From positions 124,001 through 188,000 of the forward strand of contig CAXXDX010000001.1 of NCBI GenBank assembly GCA_963677605.2: 64,000 nucleotides of DNA. The letters are read 5' to 3'. Shown one piece after another: positions 16,114 through 25,822 of this stretch. This DNA comes from JAGLOK01 sp963677605. Lineage in GTDB: Bacteria; Bacillota; Clostridia; Christensenellales; UMGS416. Below the pieces are notes generated by a model. The model was not told the origin of the DNA. It saw nothing but the letters and a program-made list of their open reading frames with translations, and made no database searches. How positions within the stretch are numbered: position 1 is the first letter of the stretch; every line of letters begins with the position of its first letter. The position numbers and the translations under genes are program-made.

Positions 16114-18183
16114 TTAGTGGTGCTCTTCCTCTTCCTTCTTGGACTCTGCTATGACTTTTTCTGCCATGTTCGGAGGCATCTCTTCATAGCGTGCGAACTC
16201 TGAAGTGAAAGAACCTCTTCCCTGTGTCATAGAACGTAAGTCTATAGCATATTTGAACATTTCTGCCTGTGGTGCTTCAGCAATAACTGCCTGCAGTCCG
16301 CTGCCCTTAGGCTCCATTCCCATGATACGGCCTCTGCGACGGTTTAAGTCGCCAATTATATCACCCATATAGTCATCCGGTATCAATACTTCAACTTTTT
16401 CAATCGGTTCCAAGATAATAGGATTAGCTTTTGCAAGACCTGCTTTAAACGACAGGCTCGCAGCTGTTTTAAACGCCATTTCGGATGAGTCAACGCTGTG
16501 GTATGAACCATCATACAAAGTTGCACGAAGATTTACAACAGGATATCCAGCCAAAACGCCTTTTACGATACTTTCTCTTAGGCCTTTTTCAACTGCAGGG
16601 ATAAATCCTTTTGGAACAACACCGCCAACAACTTTATCAACAAATTCAAAGTCAGCAGAGCCATCTGTTATGGGCTCATATTTAATCCAAACGTCACCGA
16701 ACTGTCCGTGTCCGCCTGTTTGCTTTTTATAACGTCCCTGTGCTTCAACAGTCTTCTTAATCGTTTCTCTATATGCAATGCTTGGATCACATGTAGTTGC
16801 GCTTACGTGGAACTTGTTCTTGAGCTTGTTTACAACTATACCTATGTGCAGGTCGCCCTGGCCCGAAATTAATGTATCATTTGTTTCGTCGGATTTTGCA
16901 ACTGTAAATGACGGATCTTCTTCTTCAAGCCTGTGAAGTCCTGTAAACACCTTGTCTTCTTCTCCATTTTTAGTAGCAGAAATAGCCATTGAATATGATG
17001 GAGTCGGATATTCTATCTGTGGGAATTCAACTTCGCGTTTTGGATCGCAAAGAGTGTCTCCTGTTTTTGTATATTGAAGCTTAGCCAGAGCAGCAATGTC
17101 ACCTGCGTGAACAGCCTTGAGTTCCTCAAGATGTTTCCCAACCATAGTATATACATGGTTGAGCTTTTCGCTTTTTCTTGTTCTCGGATTTTCCGGATGC
17201 AAATCGGATGTAAGATTACCGGACACAACCTTTACAAGAGATATCTTTCCAACGAAGTTATCTGCGATTGTTTTAAACACAAATCCTGCAAAAGGTTCGC
17301 TGTCGTCGCATTTTACTTCGCCTTCATTTGGCTGTTTTGCAGCTACATCAGCAGGAGATGGAACAAGAGCAAGCACTGCATCCATCAAGCATTTAACACC
17401 AAGGTTAAGTGTAGCAGAGCAGCAATATACAGGAACCACTGTTCCTTCAGCAAGACCTGTTTTAAGTCCCTTTGCAATATCACCGGCTGAAAGCTCGCCT
17501 TCCTCAAAATATTTTTCCATAAGCTCTTCATCAGAACTTGCAGCAGCTTCCATAAGCTGTTCGCTCAAGTCATCCAAAGATGCCGCCAATGCATCTGGTA
17601 CATCTATTTCTTTCTTATCTTTTCCTGCAAATTCATAAGCTTTCTTTGAAAGCACATCTACATATCCAGCAAAATCATGTCCTGATTTTATCGGAAGCTG
17701 GAAAGGAACTACTGCTGTGCCGTACTTTTCCTTAAGTCCTGCAACTACTTTATCAAAGTTAGCATTTTCCTTATCCATTCCGTTAACAACAAACATTCGT
17801 GAAATTTTGTATTTTTCACAATAATCCCATGCCTTTTCGCTGCCTACACCCAATCCTGAGATTGAGTTTACAAGTATCAGCGCACCTTCTGTAGCAGTAA
17901 GGCCTCCGGCAACTTCGCCTATCATGTCAAAGTATCCGGGCATATCTATTACATTGATTTTATTTTTATTCCATTCCATCGGGCACAGTGAAGCCGAAAT
18001 GGATATGGTTCTGTTTATCTCTTCCTGATCAAAGTCTGAAGCTGTGTTTCCGTCTTCAACTTTGCCCATGCGGTCGATTGCGCCCGCGTTGTACATCATT
18101 GCCTCAGCCAGCGATGTTTTGCCTTCGCCGCTGTGGCCGACGAATCCTATGTTGCGTATGTCCTTGGCCAAATATTCCTTCAT
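16114..18183 (-). CDS. EF-G-like translational GTPase (second EF-G)
   Basis: This 689-residue protein has the EF-G domain order: G domain (1-270), domain II, III, IV (about 470-600) and V. G1 is GHSGEGKT (16-23) and G4 is NGMDKE. G3 is DMPGYFD, with tyrosine where canonical EF-G has the catalytic histidine (DTPGH); this is typical of the EF-G-like subfamily, whose members are often encoded apart from the str operon, as here. Its exact job is unsettled in most species. AGGGGGA precedes the ATG. The C terminus is a run of charged residues ending in two histidines. Confidence 0.88.
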   Translation of the reverse strand: MKEYLAKDIRNIGFVGHSGEGKTSLAEAMMYNAGAIDRMGKVEDGNTASDFDQEEINRTISISASLCPMEWNKNKINVIDMPGYFDMIGEVAGGLTATEGALILVNSISGLGVGSEKAWDYCEKYKISRMFVVNGMDKENANFDKVVAGLKEKYGTAVVPFQLPIKSGHDFAGYVDVLSKKAYEFAGKDKKEIDVPDALAASLDDLSEQLMEAAASSDEELMEKYFEEGELSAGDIAKGLKTGLAEGTVVPVYCCSATLNLGVKCLMDAVLALVPSPADVAAKQPNEGEVKCDDSEPFAGFVFKTIADNFVGKISLVKVVSGNLTSDLHPENPRTRKSEKLNHVYTMVGKHLEELKAVHAGDIAALAKLQYTKTGDTLCDPKREVEFPQIEYPTPSYSMAISATKNGEEDKVFTGLHRLEEEDPSFTVAKSDETNDTLISGQGDLHIGIVVNKLKNKFHVSATTCDPSIAYRETIKKTVEAQGRYKKQTGGHGQFGDVWIKYEPITDGSADFEFVDKVVGGVVPKGFIPAVEKGLRESIVKGVLAGYPVVNLRATLYDGSYHSVDSSEMAFKTAASLSFKAGLAKANPIILEPIEKVEVLIPDDYMGDIIGDLNRRRGRIMGMEPKGSGLQAVIAEAPQAEMFKYAIDLRSMTQGRGSFTSEFARYEEMPPNMAEKVIAESKKEEEEHH

Positions 18184-18512
18184 GCCCGAAATCCCCCTAG
18201 TAAAAGTTTATTATAATTTGCAAAAAAATGTTTTTTCACCGAAATTCATTGTATCAAACAAAATGTAAATTTCAAAGAACAAATTGAAAGAAACTGTAAT
18301 TTACAGATGCAATAATTTATATCAATGATTTATATTTCATTAATTATTTTTAGGCAAAGCGCCGAATTGTTATATTATCAACTATAAAATAGAATCTTTT
18401 ACTTGACTTTATCGATAGTTAATACATTCTGTTACTATGTCAATCCAAATGTGATATAATTATATTATTGGTAATAGTTTCTATTAAATAAATTGAATAT
18501 TGAGGTGATATT
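18184..18512. other. Divergent promoter region
   Basis: The spacer between the minus-strand EF-G gene and the plus-strand zinc-ribbon gene is very A+T rich. A plausible plus-strand promoter is TTACTA (18432-18437), 17 bases, TATAAT (18455-18460). No clear riboswitch or conserved RNA fold was recognised. Confidence 0.55.
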
Positions 18513-18929
18513 ATGCCGTGGTGTCCAAACTGCAGAGAAGAATATATTGAGGGCTTAACCGATTGCAGCGAATGTGGGGCTGAACTTGTAGATGAGCTGC
18601 CCGAGCTTAAGCCGGAAGCTATTCCGAATGAAGACAATTATAATTACGAATTTGATACCGATTATAAAGAAAAGCTTCTTTTCACTGCCGAAAGGGAGTT
18701 TGTGTATGTACTAATAACAGAAGCTTTAGAAAAAGAAAATATACTTTTTAGATCTCAGGTCGAAAGTGAATCATACACCGAATATATAAGTCTTTATGCT
18801 AATCAGCCATATGTCGGTCATGAAGTATTTGTACGCGAAGAAGATTATGAGAAAGCCAAAGAAATTCTAGATTACTTTAATAGTATTAAGGAAGAAATTC
18901 CAGCAGAAGATAATGATGATGAGGCTTAG
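18513..18929 (+). CDS. Zinc-ribbon protein with DUF2007-like domain
   Basis: This 138-residue acidic soluble protein starts with a zinc ribbon (CPNC at 4-7, CSECG at 18-22). Its C-terminal half (about 50-120) resembles DUF2007, a small alpha-beta fold described as a putative signal-transducing domain, with EREFVYVLITEALEKENILF near the start and VREEDYEKAKEIL near the end. The ATG follows GAGGTGATATT. It is a single-gene unit ended by the terminator at about 18990. The function is unknown. Confidence 0.78.
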   Translation: MPWCPNCREEYIEGLTDCSECGAELVDELPELKPEAIPNEDNYNYEFDTDYKEKLLFTAEREFVYVLITEALEKENILFRSQVESESYTEYISLYANQPYVGHEVFVREEDYEKAKEILDYFNSIKEEIPAEDNDDEA

Positions 18930-18985
18930 CTTGATTTATAATACATTTATTAATTCTCATAAAAAAAATTGTTATATTAATCTTG

Positions 18986-19013
18986 ACAAAAAAGCGGTTT
19001 GCCGCTTTTTTTA
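18986..19013. terminator. Bidirectional terminator
   Basis: AAAAAAGCGG-TTTG-CCGCTTTTTT lies between the convergent zinc-ribbon and GNAT genes and has T runs on both strands. Confidence 0.85.
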
Positions 19014-19871
19014 TCAAGAGTTTTCATCACCTTTAAAATCGCGCTCAACCATATATACTGTCATAATGCCGACTTTTTCGAAACCCAAGTCCTCATAAAG
19101 TTTATGTGCTGCTGTATTTGAAGCAGATACCGAAAGCGCAGGTACCCTTCCTTGTTTGAAAACATAGCGGCATGCTCGCGCTACTACCTCTTTGGCATAT
19201 CCTTTTCTTCTATATTCGCGAGGAGTACATATCCCTCCGATATATCCATGTAAAGGTGTCATCGCTTGCAAATGTGCCTGAGCTACAAATTTATTGTCAG
19301 CTGAGAGTATCCAGTATGGTTCAAGGTCTGTGCGCTCTCTCATTCTTTTGCGAAGATCTCTGGAGTTTGATCTGAAACCAAAACCTTCCCACAAACACTT
19401 TTTAATGAAATTTATATACACAGTAAGCAAGAACTTTTTATCAATGCGCAAAATTCCGCATTCCGGATGGAATCTCTGTTGGATATCTTCTTTTAACACC
19501 ATAACATCAAGCTCTCGTGAATCAAATGATTTTCCAACTTCATCCGAGATCACTTTATTATCAGGGATATTTCCTCCCAATCCCCAAACAGAGTGGAAAG
19601 GAAATCTTTTAATTATTTCAAGAACGCCAATCTCAGAATTTTCAGAAGACAAATGCACCATTACATTACCATCATTAAACCCAGCGACTATTCCCAAAAT
19701 CTCATTATTTGTCTCTTTGTATATAAAAAAAACACCGCTGCGCATCGCAAAAGGTTTGTAATCAAATCCGGCTGATAGCACATTGCCATACATCGGACAA
19801 GTAAACGGTGAGTATTTGTTTAGATATTCAAGCGTTATGTTATAATCTTTCTTTTCAAGTTGATACCACAT
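19014..19871 (-). CDS. GNAT-family N-acetyltransferase
   Basis: This 285-residue protein has a C-terminal GNAT domain (about 140-280) with the acetyl-CoA loop RRKGYAKEV and the following SASNTAAHKLYEDLGFEKVG. The N-terminal half is a degenerate GNAT-like or partner domain, as in two-domain GNAT proteins. The substrate is unknown. It lies five bases after the glutamate racemase gene in the same direction, so the two are probably cotranscribed. The final codons overlap the bidirectional terminator region. Confidence 0.8.
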   Translation of the reverse strand: MWYQLEKKDYNITLEYLNKYSPFTCPMYGNVLSAGFDYKPFAMRSGVFFIYKETNNEILGIVAGFNDGNVMVHLSSENSEIGVLEIIKRFPFHSVWGLGGNIPDNKVISDEVGKSFDSRELDVMVLKEDIQQRFHPECGILRIDKKFLLTVYINFIKKCLWEGFGFRSNSRDLRKRMRERTDLEPYWILSADNKFVAQAHLQAMTPLHGYIGGICTPREYRRKGYAKEVVARACRYVFKQGRVPALSVSASNTAAHKLYEDLGFEKVGIMTVYMVERDFKGDENS

Positions 19872-19876
19872 ATTGT

Positions 19877-20653
19877 TTACTCCGTAAAGCTTAAATGTCT
19901 TTGCATAAAGTCTTTAATCAAAGGATAAAATTCATTGTCTTTTTTATCCATTATAAATTCAATACCATTGTTGTTTTCAGCAAAAAGACCGTTATCCTTT
20001 AGAATGTTTTTTAAATGGCGCACCGTTCCATAGCGTCCGTCAAACACACAGTCACAACCTATAGCATTTTTTATATCTTCTTCGATAAATGAAAAATGAG
20101 TACATCCTATTACAGCCCCGTCAATATTGTTTAAATCATAATTATTAAGGAGTGCATTCAAATAGTCTTTTATTATTTTAGAGCCTGGTTTTTCATCTTC
20201 AATAAGTTTTGACAGGTCAGGGCACTCAACAGGTATAATATTTTTTGATCCTAAACTTTCAGCAAGGTTTTTAAATTTCATGAACTTAAGCGTTGCAGGT
20301 GTTGCGAGCACCAAAACATTTCCGGAGTTAATTTTGTTAACAGCCGGCTTTATAGCAGGTTCCATCCCTACTATAGGAATCATTCCGTCATATTCAGCTC
20401 TTAGCTCGTTAATAGCTGCGCTGGTTGCAGTGTTGCAGGCAACCACAACTGCTTTTGCTCCGTTTTCAATAAGCCTGCTTACTCCATTTTTTGCAAGGCC
20501 GAGAATTTCCTCTTTTGTTTTATCTCCATAAGGGGCATTTTTGAAATCCGCATAAAGCAGATACTTTTCATTAGGCAGAATGTTTTGTGCCGTCCTTAAA
20601 ACGGCAACTGCTCCGACGCCAGAGTCGAATATTCCAATCGGTTTATTGTTCAT
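19877..20653 (-). CDS. murI: Glutamate racemase
   Basis: This 258-residue enzyme makes D-glutamate for peptidoglycan. Both catalytic cysteines are present in their motifs, VVACNTATS (about 70-78) and GCTH (about 184-187), together with FDSGVG and APYG near the N terminus. The usual FDSGVGG is FDSGVGA here, a small variation. GAGG precedes the ATG. A hairpin ACCGGA-N5-TCCGGT (20675-20691) sits in its leader. Confidence 0.94.
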   Translation of the reverse strand: MNNKPIGIFDSGVGAVAVLRTAQNILPNEKYLLYADFKNAPYGDKTKEEILGLAKNGVSRLIENGAKAVVVACNTATSAAINELRAEYDGMIPIVGMEPAIKPAVNKINSGNVLVLATPATLKFMKFKNLAESLGSKNIIPVECPDLSKLIEDEKPGSKIIKDYLNALLNNYDLNNIDGAVIGCTHFSFIEEDIKNAIGCDCVFDGRYGTVRHLKNILKDNGLFAENNNGIEFIMDKKDNEFYPLIKDFMQRHLSFTE

Positions 20654-20856
20654 TGATAATCCTCTTAAAACAAAACCGGATAACTTCCGGTATTACATAA
20701 AATTATATTAAACCTAGAAGGTATTTACAAGAATAAAGATTTGCAGATAATGATTTTTATAAACAGAATAAAAGATATTTTAAGTAAGTATTATCATTAA
20801 TAAATTAAAAAACTATCGAATTTTTTAATAAAAATCCATTTAACACAATTTAAAGG

Positions 20857-20885
20857 TTGCATTGCCACTGTAAACATGGTAAAAT
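20857..20885 (+). promoter_or_regulatory. rpsT promoter
   Basis: TTGCAT (20857-20862) and TAAAAT (20880-20885) are separated by 17 bases, about 35 bases before the rpsT start. Confidence 0.65.
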
Positions 20886-20920
20886 TTCATCCGACAATCA
20901 TAAGAAAGGAAGTAATCATC

Positions 20921-21175
20921 TTGCCTAATATTAAGTCTGCTGAAAAGAGAATAATTCTTTCTAAAAAGCAAAATTTGAGAAACCGTCAGGTTATATCAGA
21001 ACTTAGAACAAAAACTAAGGCATTAAGCGCTGCAGTTAATGAAGGTGCTGACAATGCTCAGGATCTTTATAAAGAGCTCGTTGGCTTGGTTGACAAAGCT
21101 TGGCAAAAAGGCGTTATTCACAAGAATAAAGCAAACAGAAAAAAAGCTCAGTTATCAAAATTAATGAGTGCATAA
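20921..21175 (+). CDS. rpsT: 30S ribosomal protein S20
   Basis: This 84-residue basic protein has the S20 start (PNIKSAEKRI) and conserved LDKA-like segment VDKAWQKGVIHKNKANRKKAQLSK. The start is TTG at 20921, preceded by AAAGGAAGT; an in-frame ATG 15 codons upstream would add residues not found in S20 and overlaps the -10 box. TTG starts are known for rpsT and can limit translation. The gene is single and ends at a strong terminator. Confidence 0.95.
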   Translation: MPNIKSAEKRIILSKKQNLRNRQVISELRTKTKALSAAVNEGADNAQDLYKELVGLVDKAWQKGVIHKNKANRKKAQLSKLMSA

Positions 21176-21216
21176 GCTAAGCCTTTAGCAGAACTATCTG
21201 CTATAACTTAAATAGA

Positions 21217-21245
21217 TAAAAAACCGAAACAATTCGGTTTTTTTG
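21217..21245 (+). terminator. rpsT terminator
   Basis: AAACCGAA-AC-AATTCGGTTTTTTT: a 6-bp GC-containing stem with a run of seven T residues after rpsT. The A run upstream could also serve holA on the other strand. Confidence 0.85.
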
Positions 21246-21289
21246 TTTTATAATAAAGAATTGTTATTAACCATTAAAGTCAGTAAGCA

Positions 21290-22300
21290 TCAAATCGTAA
21301 TCAGCCTCATTATAAGGATCTCAGCCGAGTTGTCCACGGAAATCTTCCCGCTTTTCACCATATAATCGGCATCTGCACACCACTCAACAATTTCTTGAAT
21401 TCTATTTTCATCAAGGCGGGATGCAATCCTATTCATATTTTTAATTACAAAATCTTTTGTTCCCAGTTTGCCCGCCGCCTTTTTCAAATCTTCATTTGAT
21501 AATCCATTTAACTCTTTCAAATAGAAAAGAGAGCGAAATTGCCGTGCTATCATGGCAGTTACAGCTTGCGGAGACTGTCCGGAAAGCATTAACTTTCTAT
21601 ATTCAGCTAAAGCTTCTCCTCCTTGTCTGTTTGTTATATGTTTAAGCATTTTAAAGATATTATACTCTACTGCAGGCGGACAAATAGCTAAAATATCCTC
21701 TTGTCCTACTTCTTTTTCATCAACATATGCTTTAATTTTATTAAGTTCAAGTTCAAGTTCTAAAAGATTCATTCCTGTATACTGAACAAGGATTTTTAAC
21801 ACATTATCTGAGATAACAAGCTCAGCTTTTTTTGCCATTCTCTTAAGATATTGAATTTTTTGCGATTCATTCGGTAGTTTAAAATCAATAGATCTATTTT
21901 CTTCTGAAAACAATTTAACAGCTCCCGACGAAGCTTTTCCCTGTACAATAAAAAGCAAAACCGTTTCATCAGAACACCTATTTATAATTTGGCTTAATCG
22001 AGACATATCGTCTTTGTTTTGTTTAGATGAATTTGTCTTTAAAAGTTCCAAACCATAAACTTCAACGACTCTTTTTTCAGACATGAAAGGAAAAGGGATA
22101 ATTGCTTCTTCAATTTTTGAGATATCGCATTCAGAAGCATCCAGCTTAAAGTAATTTAAATCTTTTAGTCCGTCTGCAATAAATTTGTCATTAACGGCTC
22201 CAACACTAAGCGCTTTAATGTACTCTTCATCACCATGTAGAAGATAGGCGCCTCCTACTTCACCACTTTTTATCTTTTGGGAAAATTCACTGTAGTTCAA
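21290..22300 (-). CDS. holA: DNA polymerase III delta subunit
   Basis: This 336-residue clamp-loader subunit has the HolA N-terminal motif AYLLHGDEEY (about 18-27), the domain II segment LELELNKI and a C-terminal alpha-helical collar region. It opens the beta clamp during loading. The start is TTG at 22300 with GGAG six bases upstream, inside the comEC stop region; only one base separates the genes, so they are cotranscribed. The comEC-holA-rpsT neighbourhood (rpsT on the other strand) is common in Firmicutes. Confidence 0.93.
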   Translation of the reverse strand: MNYSEFSQKIKSGEVGGAYLLHGDEEYIKALSVGAVNDKFIADGLKDLNYFKLDASECDISKIEEAIIPFPFMSEKRVVEVYGLELLKTNSSKQNKDDMSRLSQIINRCSDETVLLFIVQGKASSGAVKLFSEENRSIDFKLPNESQKIQYLKRMAKKAELVISDNVLKILVQYTGMNLLELELELNKIKAYVDEKEVGQEDILAICPPAVEYNIFKMLKHITNRQGGEALAEYRKLMLSGQSPQAVTAMIARQFRSLFYLKELNGLSNEDLKKAAGKLGTKDFVIKNMNRIASRLDENRIQEIVEWCADADYMVKSGKISVDNSAEILIMRLITI

Positions 22301-22301
22301 A

Positions 22302-24563
22302 TCAATCTCCGTCTGAAAATATTGTAATTGCTTTCTCCGTTACATTATAAGTTTTCACTCCTTCTTGTTCAAGCAATAATATATATTCATCCGAATAAGC
22401 GTCATGTGATGTGAAAATCAAATTTTTAAGATTAATATTCATTATTCCCTCAGCTCTTTTCGCACTCCACTTTGAAGATACTATAGTATTAAATGTTTCG
22501 TCATCGAAGGCTCCCGTTCTGAGTGACATGGGATCCAAATACAAAACTCTTTCGTTGTTTTTTTGGAGCATTACAGCATAATGAATCTTAGCAGTTGCAG
22601 ATTTTGCCTTAAACTCTAGCATTTTAACTGTATAACCGCTTATTTCAACCTCACTTGGCATAACCTCTATGTTTTCGTTTATACCGTCATAATCTTTCAT
22701 AACAGCATCGCTTAGATAAATCTCTCTAATATCTATATTCTTTGTGTTATCCAGTATTTCATAAAACGAATCAATATTGTTGCCTGAATATATAAGGGTA
22801 TCCAAACTGTTTTTATTTGATTTGTTAATAACTTTACTAGCAATAAAACTATCATCATTCATTATCATTATAGTTTTATCCTCATTTGTTATATATAAAA
22901 AACAATTTGAACCATCAGAATAAATTTTAGCTGTTTTCTCGCAGCCTGACTGCAACTGTATCATTATCATAATAATAACTGCAGCTGCCATCATAGAAAT
23001 CGGAACAAGAGCCTTAGCTAATTTCGCTTTCTTATTTACAAATATCATAAGCACCATTATTCCAAGCATCCATAAGAAAGCCACTGCTATAGGTGGTGAT
23101 AATATATTTATCTGAGGAGAAAAATCAGCCAGATAATCCGATAGAATAATTATCAATGAGTATAGTGCTTTAACCAACACACCAAGCACCGGTGCAAGAA
23201 AAGCTATCCAAGATAATACGCCAAAAAGTATGCCAGCAATAAGAGCAAGCGAAACAAGAGGCACAAACAAGAGATTAAATACAGGAGACAAAATAGGCAC
23301 GCTATTAAAATAGTACGCAGTAACAGGCCATGAAAACACTACAATAGACAAGCTTACTATAATGCCATCCAACAAGAATCTGCCTTTTTTTATTCTTTCC
23401 ATTTTCTTAAATATATCAGAGAAAACACCAATTGACGCAACCGACACACATGATAGTATAAAAGAGACGGAAAATAGAATGAATGGATTCGCAATAAGCA
23501 TTCCTATCATAGCTATACCAAGAGAATTAAGCACTGAGCTTTTTCTGCCGAATATCCTTGATACCATAAGAGCCGACCACATAATCGCAGCCCGTATCAT
23601 TGAAACTCTGAATCCAGCGAATGTTAAAAACAACAGGATAACAACTGCGCATATTATAGTTCTGAAAATTATTGGTGTATGAGTTTTTTTGAGCAAGTAT
23701 ACAAAAACAAGAAGCATAACTCCTATATGAAGTCCGCTTGTAGCCAAAAGGTGTGAAGTTCCGAGCATAGCGAAATCTTCTTTTATTTTATCATCCAAAC
23801 CACTTTTTTCACCAGTTAGCACAGCCGTTAGCAAGCCAGCTTCACGACCTCCGACATGTTTTTTAACATTATTATTAAAATTGTTTTTAAGTTTCGAGAA
23901 GAAACGTAATACTGCTGATATATGACCTCTTTTTATTACATCCACTGTTGCATAATGAGCAAGTGCTTTGTATGTTGTTTTCTCGGATAAAAGCGATATC
24001 CTCTCATCATAAAATCCCCTCTCAGCAGCTCCTGAAGGATACATTAAGCTTGATTTTGTTTTAACGAAACTGTTTTTTATGTTAAAGCGCTTTAACAAAA
24101 CATCAGAACTCTCACCATAAACAATCAGATTTACTCTGCCTTTTATTGCCTGAGCTTTGTCTCCTTCAAGCACAACATCTTTTAACACAAGAGATATAGA
24201 ATTTACTCCATTAGCTTCAACACTATTTACTTTGCCCGAAATAAAACTATGAGAAACAATCAATACATCTTCATACATATTATCCTGAACTATTTGAGCA
24301 CTTAAAAATCCAAACAAAACAATTACTGCGCACACCAAAGGGATAATATTGATTCTTTTTAAGAGAATATATGATAATGCAATAAATATGAATATTATTG
24401 ATACAATAGCAAAAGTTGGTATGAGTGGTGTAAAAATTTTTGTGGCATTAGGAAAAACATTTATCTTATATTCAAGATATATTCCAAATGCAAAAAGCAG
24501 CGCCGAAACGAACATCGGAGCGCTACCCAGTTTTTTCATCCACTGATAATTACTATTTGTCAT
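22302..24563 (-). CDS. comEC: ComEC/Rec2 DNA-uptake channel protein, degenerate C-terminal domain
   Basis: This 753-residue protein has an N-terminal soluble OB-like region between the first helices (about 80-215), then the competence channel domain with about ten helices (about 240-540; LLTAVLTGEKSGLD, LLATSGLHIGVM). ComEC carries single-stranded DNA across the membrane in transformation. The C-terminal region (about 555-753) has the position of the usual metallo-beta-lactamase domain but lacks the HxHxDH motif. The start overlaps the upstream hydrolase gene by four bases (ATGA). No other competence genes are in view. Confidence 0.9.
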   Translation of the reverse strand: MTNSNYQWMKKLGSAPMFVSALLFAFGIYLEYKINVFPNATKIFTPLIPTFAIVSIIFIFIALSYILLKRINIIPLVCAVIVLFGFLSAQIVQDNMYEDVLIVSHSFISGKVNSVEANGVNSISLVLKDVVLEGDKAQAIKGRVNLIVYGESSDVLLKRFNIKNSFVKTKSSLMYPSGAAERGFYDERISLLSEKTTYKALAHYATVDVIKRGHISAVLRFFSKLKNNFNNNVKKHVGGREAGLLTAVLTGEKSGLDDKIKEDFAMLGTSHLLATSGLHIGVMLLVFVYLLKKTHTPIIFRTIICAVVILLFLTFAGFRVSMIRAAIMWSALMVSRIFGRKSSVLNSLGIAMIGMLIANPFILFSVSFILSCVSVASIGVFSDIFKKMERIKKGRFLLDGIIVSLSIVVFSWPVTAYYFNSVPILSPVFNLLFVPLVSLALIAGILFGVLSWIAFLAPVLGVLVKALYSLIIILSDYLADFSPQINILSPPIAVAFLWMLGIMVLMIFVNKKAKLAKALVPISMMAAAVIIMIMIQLQSGCEKTAKIYSDGSNCFLYITNEDKTIMIMNDDSFIASKVINKSNKNSLDTLIYSGNNIDSFYEILDNTKNIDIREIYLSDAVMKDYDGINENIEVMPSEVEISGYTVKMLEFKAKSATAKIHYAVMLQKNNERVLYLDPMSLRTGAFDDETFNTIVSSKWSAKRAEGIMNINLKNLIFTSHDAYSDEYILLLEQEGVKTYNVTEKAITIFSDGD

Positions 24564-25279
24564 ATCTTAACTGTCAGGTCACGTGCTGAAGCTATAGTGT
24601 GTGGAAATACTTCCTTGGCTTCTCCTAAAAGCTGTGTCCTGTCTGCACGCGGTGAAAAATGCGTTATCATAAGTCTTTTTGCTTTGGCAAGCTCTGCCAT
24701 CTGGCCAGCTTGCTTCGCACTGGCATGCGGTGCTTCCGGCCAATGTTGCTGAGAACTAAATGCTGCATCACAAATAAATAAATCGGCATTAGTCGCAAGG
24801 TCAATAAGATTTTCATCGTACATTGTATCACCTGAATAGACTAAAGACTTCCCGTTTTTTTCAACTCTTGTAGCATAAGCCAAAACGGGATGTGAAACTG
24901 CTGTAAAGAATATTTTTAAATTGCCAATAGTATAAAACTTCTTAGGATTTATCTCTATTGGATTAAAATACTTGCACCCGCTTAAAAGCCATGCTTCCGA
25001 TTCCGGCTGATTGGGCATATAAACAGGCAGAGCGAACTTTCTTTCTTCAAACATCAGTGCATAACGCATTACAAGCATATCGCTCATATGGTCAGCATGA
25101 AGGTGTGATAAGATAACAGCATCCAATTCGGAAAGAGAGCATTTTCTTTGAAGTGCGGAAAGCACGCCGCTTCCGCAGTCCATTAAAATCTTTTTGCCAT
25201 CTGCTTCAAGCAAATATCCCGAGCATGCAGTACCGGCTCCCGGATATGGTCCCGAATTTCCTAAAACAGTTATCTGCAC
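24560..25279 (-). CDS. Metallo-beta-lactamase-fold hydrolase, YhfI/RNase Z-like
   Basis: This 239-residue protein has an intact metal motif SHLHADH (near 59-65) plus downstream histidine and aspartate ligands in SHPVLAYATRV, YSGDTMYD and ITHFSPRAD. It resembles RNase Z-like and Bacillus YhfI proteins, whose substrate is not established. The start is GTG, with GGGG eight bases upstream. It overlaps comEC by four bases, so both are translated from one transcript. The intact metal site next to a ComEC without one is noteworthy. Confidence 0.85.
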   Translation of the reverse strand: MQITVLGNSGPYPGAGTACSGYLLEADGKKILMDCGSGVLSALQRKCSLSELDAVILSHLHADHMSDMLVMRYALMFEERKFALPVYMPNQPESEAWLLSGCKYFNPIEINPKKFYTIGNLKIFFTAVSHPVLAYATRVEKNGKSLVYSGDTMYDENLIDLATNADLFICDAAFSSQQHWPEAPHASAKQAGQMAELAKAKRLMITHFSPRADRTQLLGEAKEVFPHTIASARDLTVKI

Positions 25280-25282
25280 GAC

Positions 25283-25801
25283 TTATTCCCCCTTTATTTT
25301 ATCAACGAAGTTATTTATTCCTTTAATCTTACTTAAAGCAATTATCACAAGTGTGCCTATCACTACTCCGGCTGCTGCCTGAACTAAATTCCAAGGAACA
25401 TTTGCTATTGCACCTTTTCCTATCATTATAAAGTATTCAAATGCGAAATAGCCGCCAGCCATAATAATTCCGCCAATGGACATTGACAAAATCTTTGGTA
25501 TAAGCTTTTTACCGAAACGCTTTATGAGAAAACCTACTGCTAATCCCATCAGTCCTTTGATAATAAATGTTGCAGGAGCATAAACACCATAACCTAGTAT
25601 TAAATCCGCAAGGGCTGAGCCAACAGCTGCAGACGCTCCGGCCAATGGTCCTAAAAACCATGCAGCAGCATAAATCATTGAGTCGCCGGGATTGATGTAT
25701 CCGCTGGTGCCGACAGGGATTGCAATCATAGTTGCAAGCATTATAATTGCCGCAAACAGAGCAGTAAAAGTTAGTCTTATTACATGTGTGTGGTTTTTCA
25801 T
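25283..25801 (-). CDS. ECF transporter S component, substrate unknown (HmpT-like)
   Basis: This 172-residue membrane protein has six hydrophobic segments, typical of S components of energy-coupling-factor vitamin transporters. Characteristic pieces are NPGDSMIYAAAWFLGP (about 38-53), an alanine/glycine-rich third helix and VPWNLVQAAAGVVIG near the end. It resembles the HmpT/HMP-type group, but the vitamin is not certain. No riboswitch was found upstream; the gene lies 21 bases after a glycosyltransferase gene. The energising module must be encoded elsewhere. Confidence 0.82.
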   Translation of the reverse strand: MKNHTHVIRLTFTALFAAIIMLATMIAIPVGTSGYINPGDSMIYAAAWFLGPLAGASAAVGSALADLILGYGVYAPATFIIKGLMGLAVGFLIKRFGKKLIPKILSMSIGGIIMAGGYFAFEYFIMIGKGAIANVPWNLVQAAAGVVIGTLVIIALSKIKGINNFVDKIKGE

Positions 25802-25822
25802 TTAACCTCTCCTAAAAGAAAA

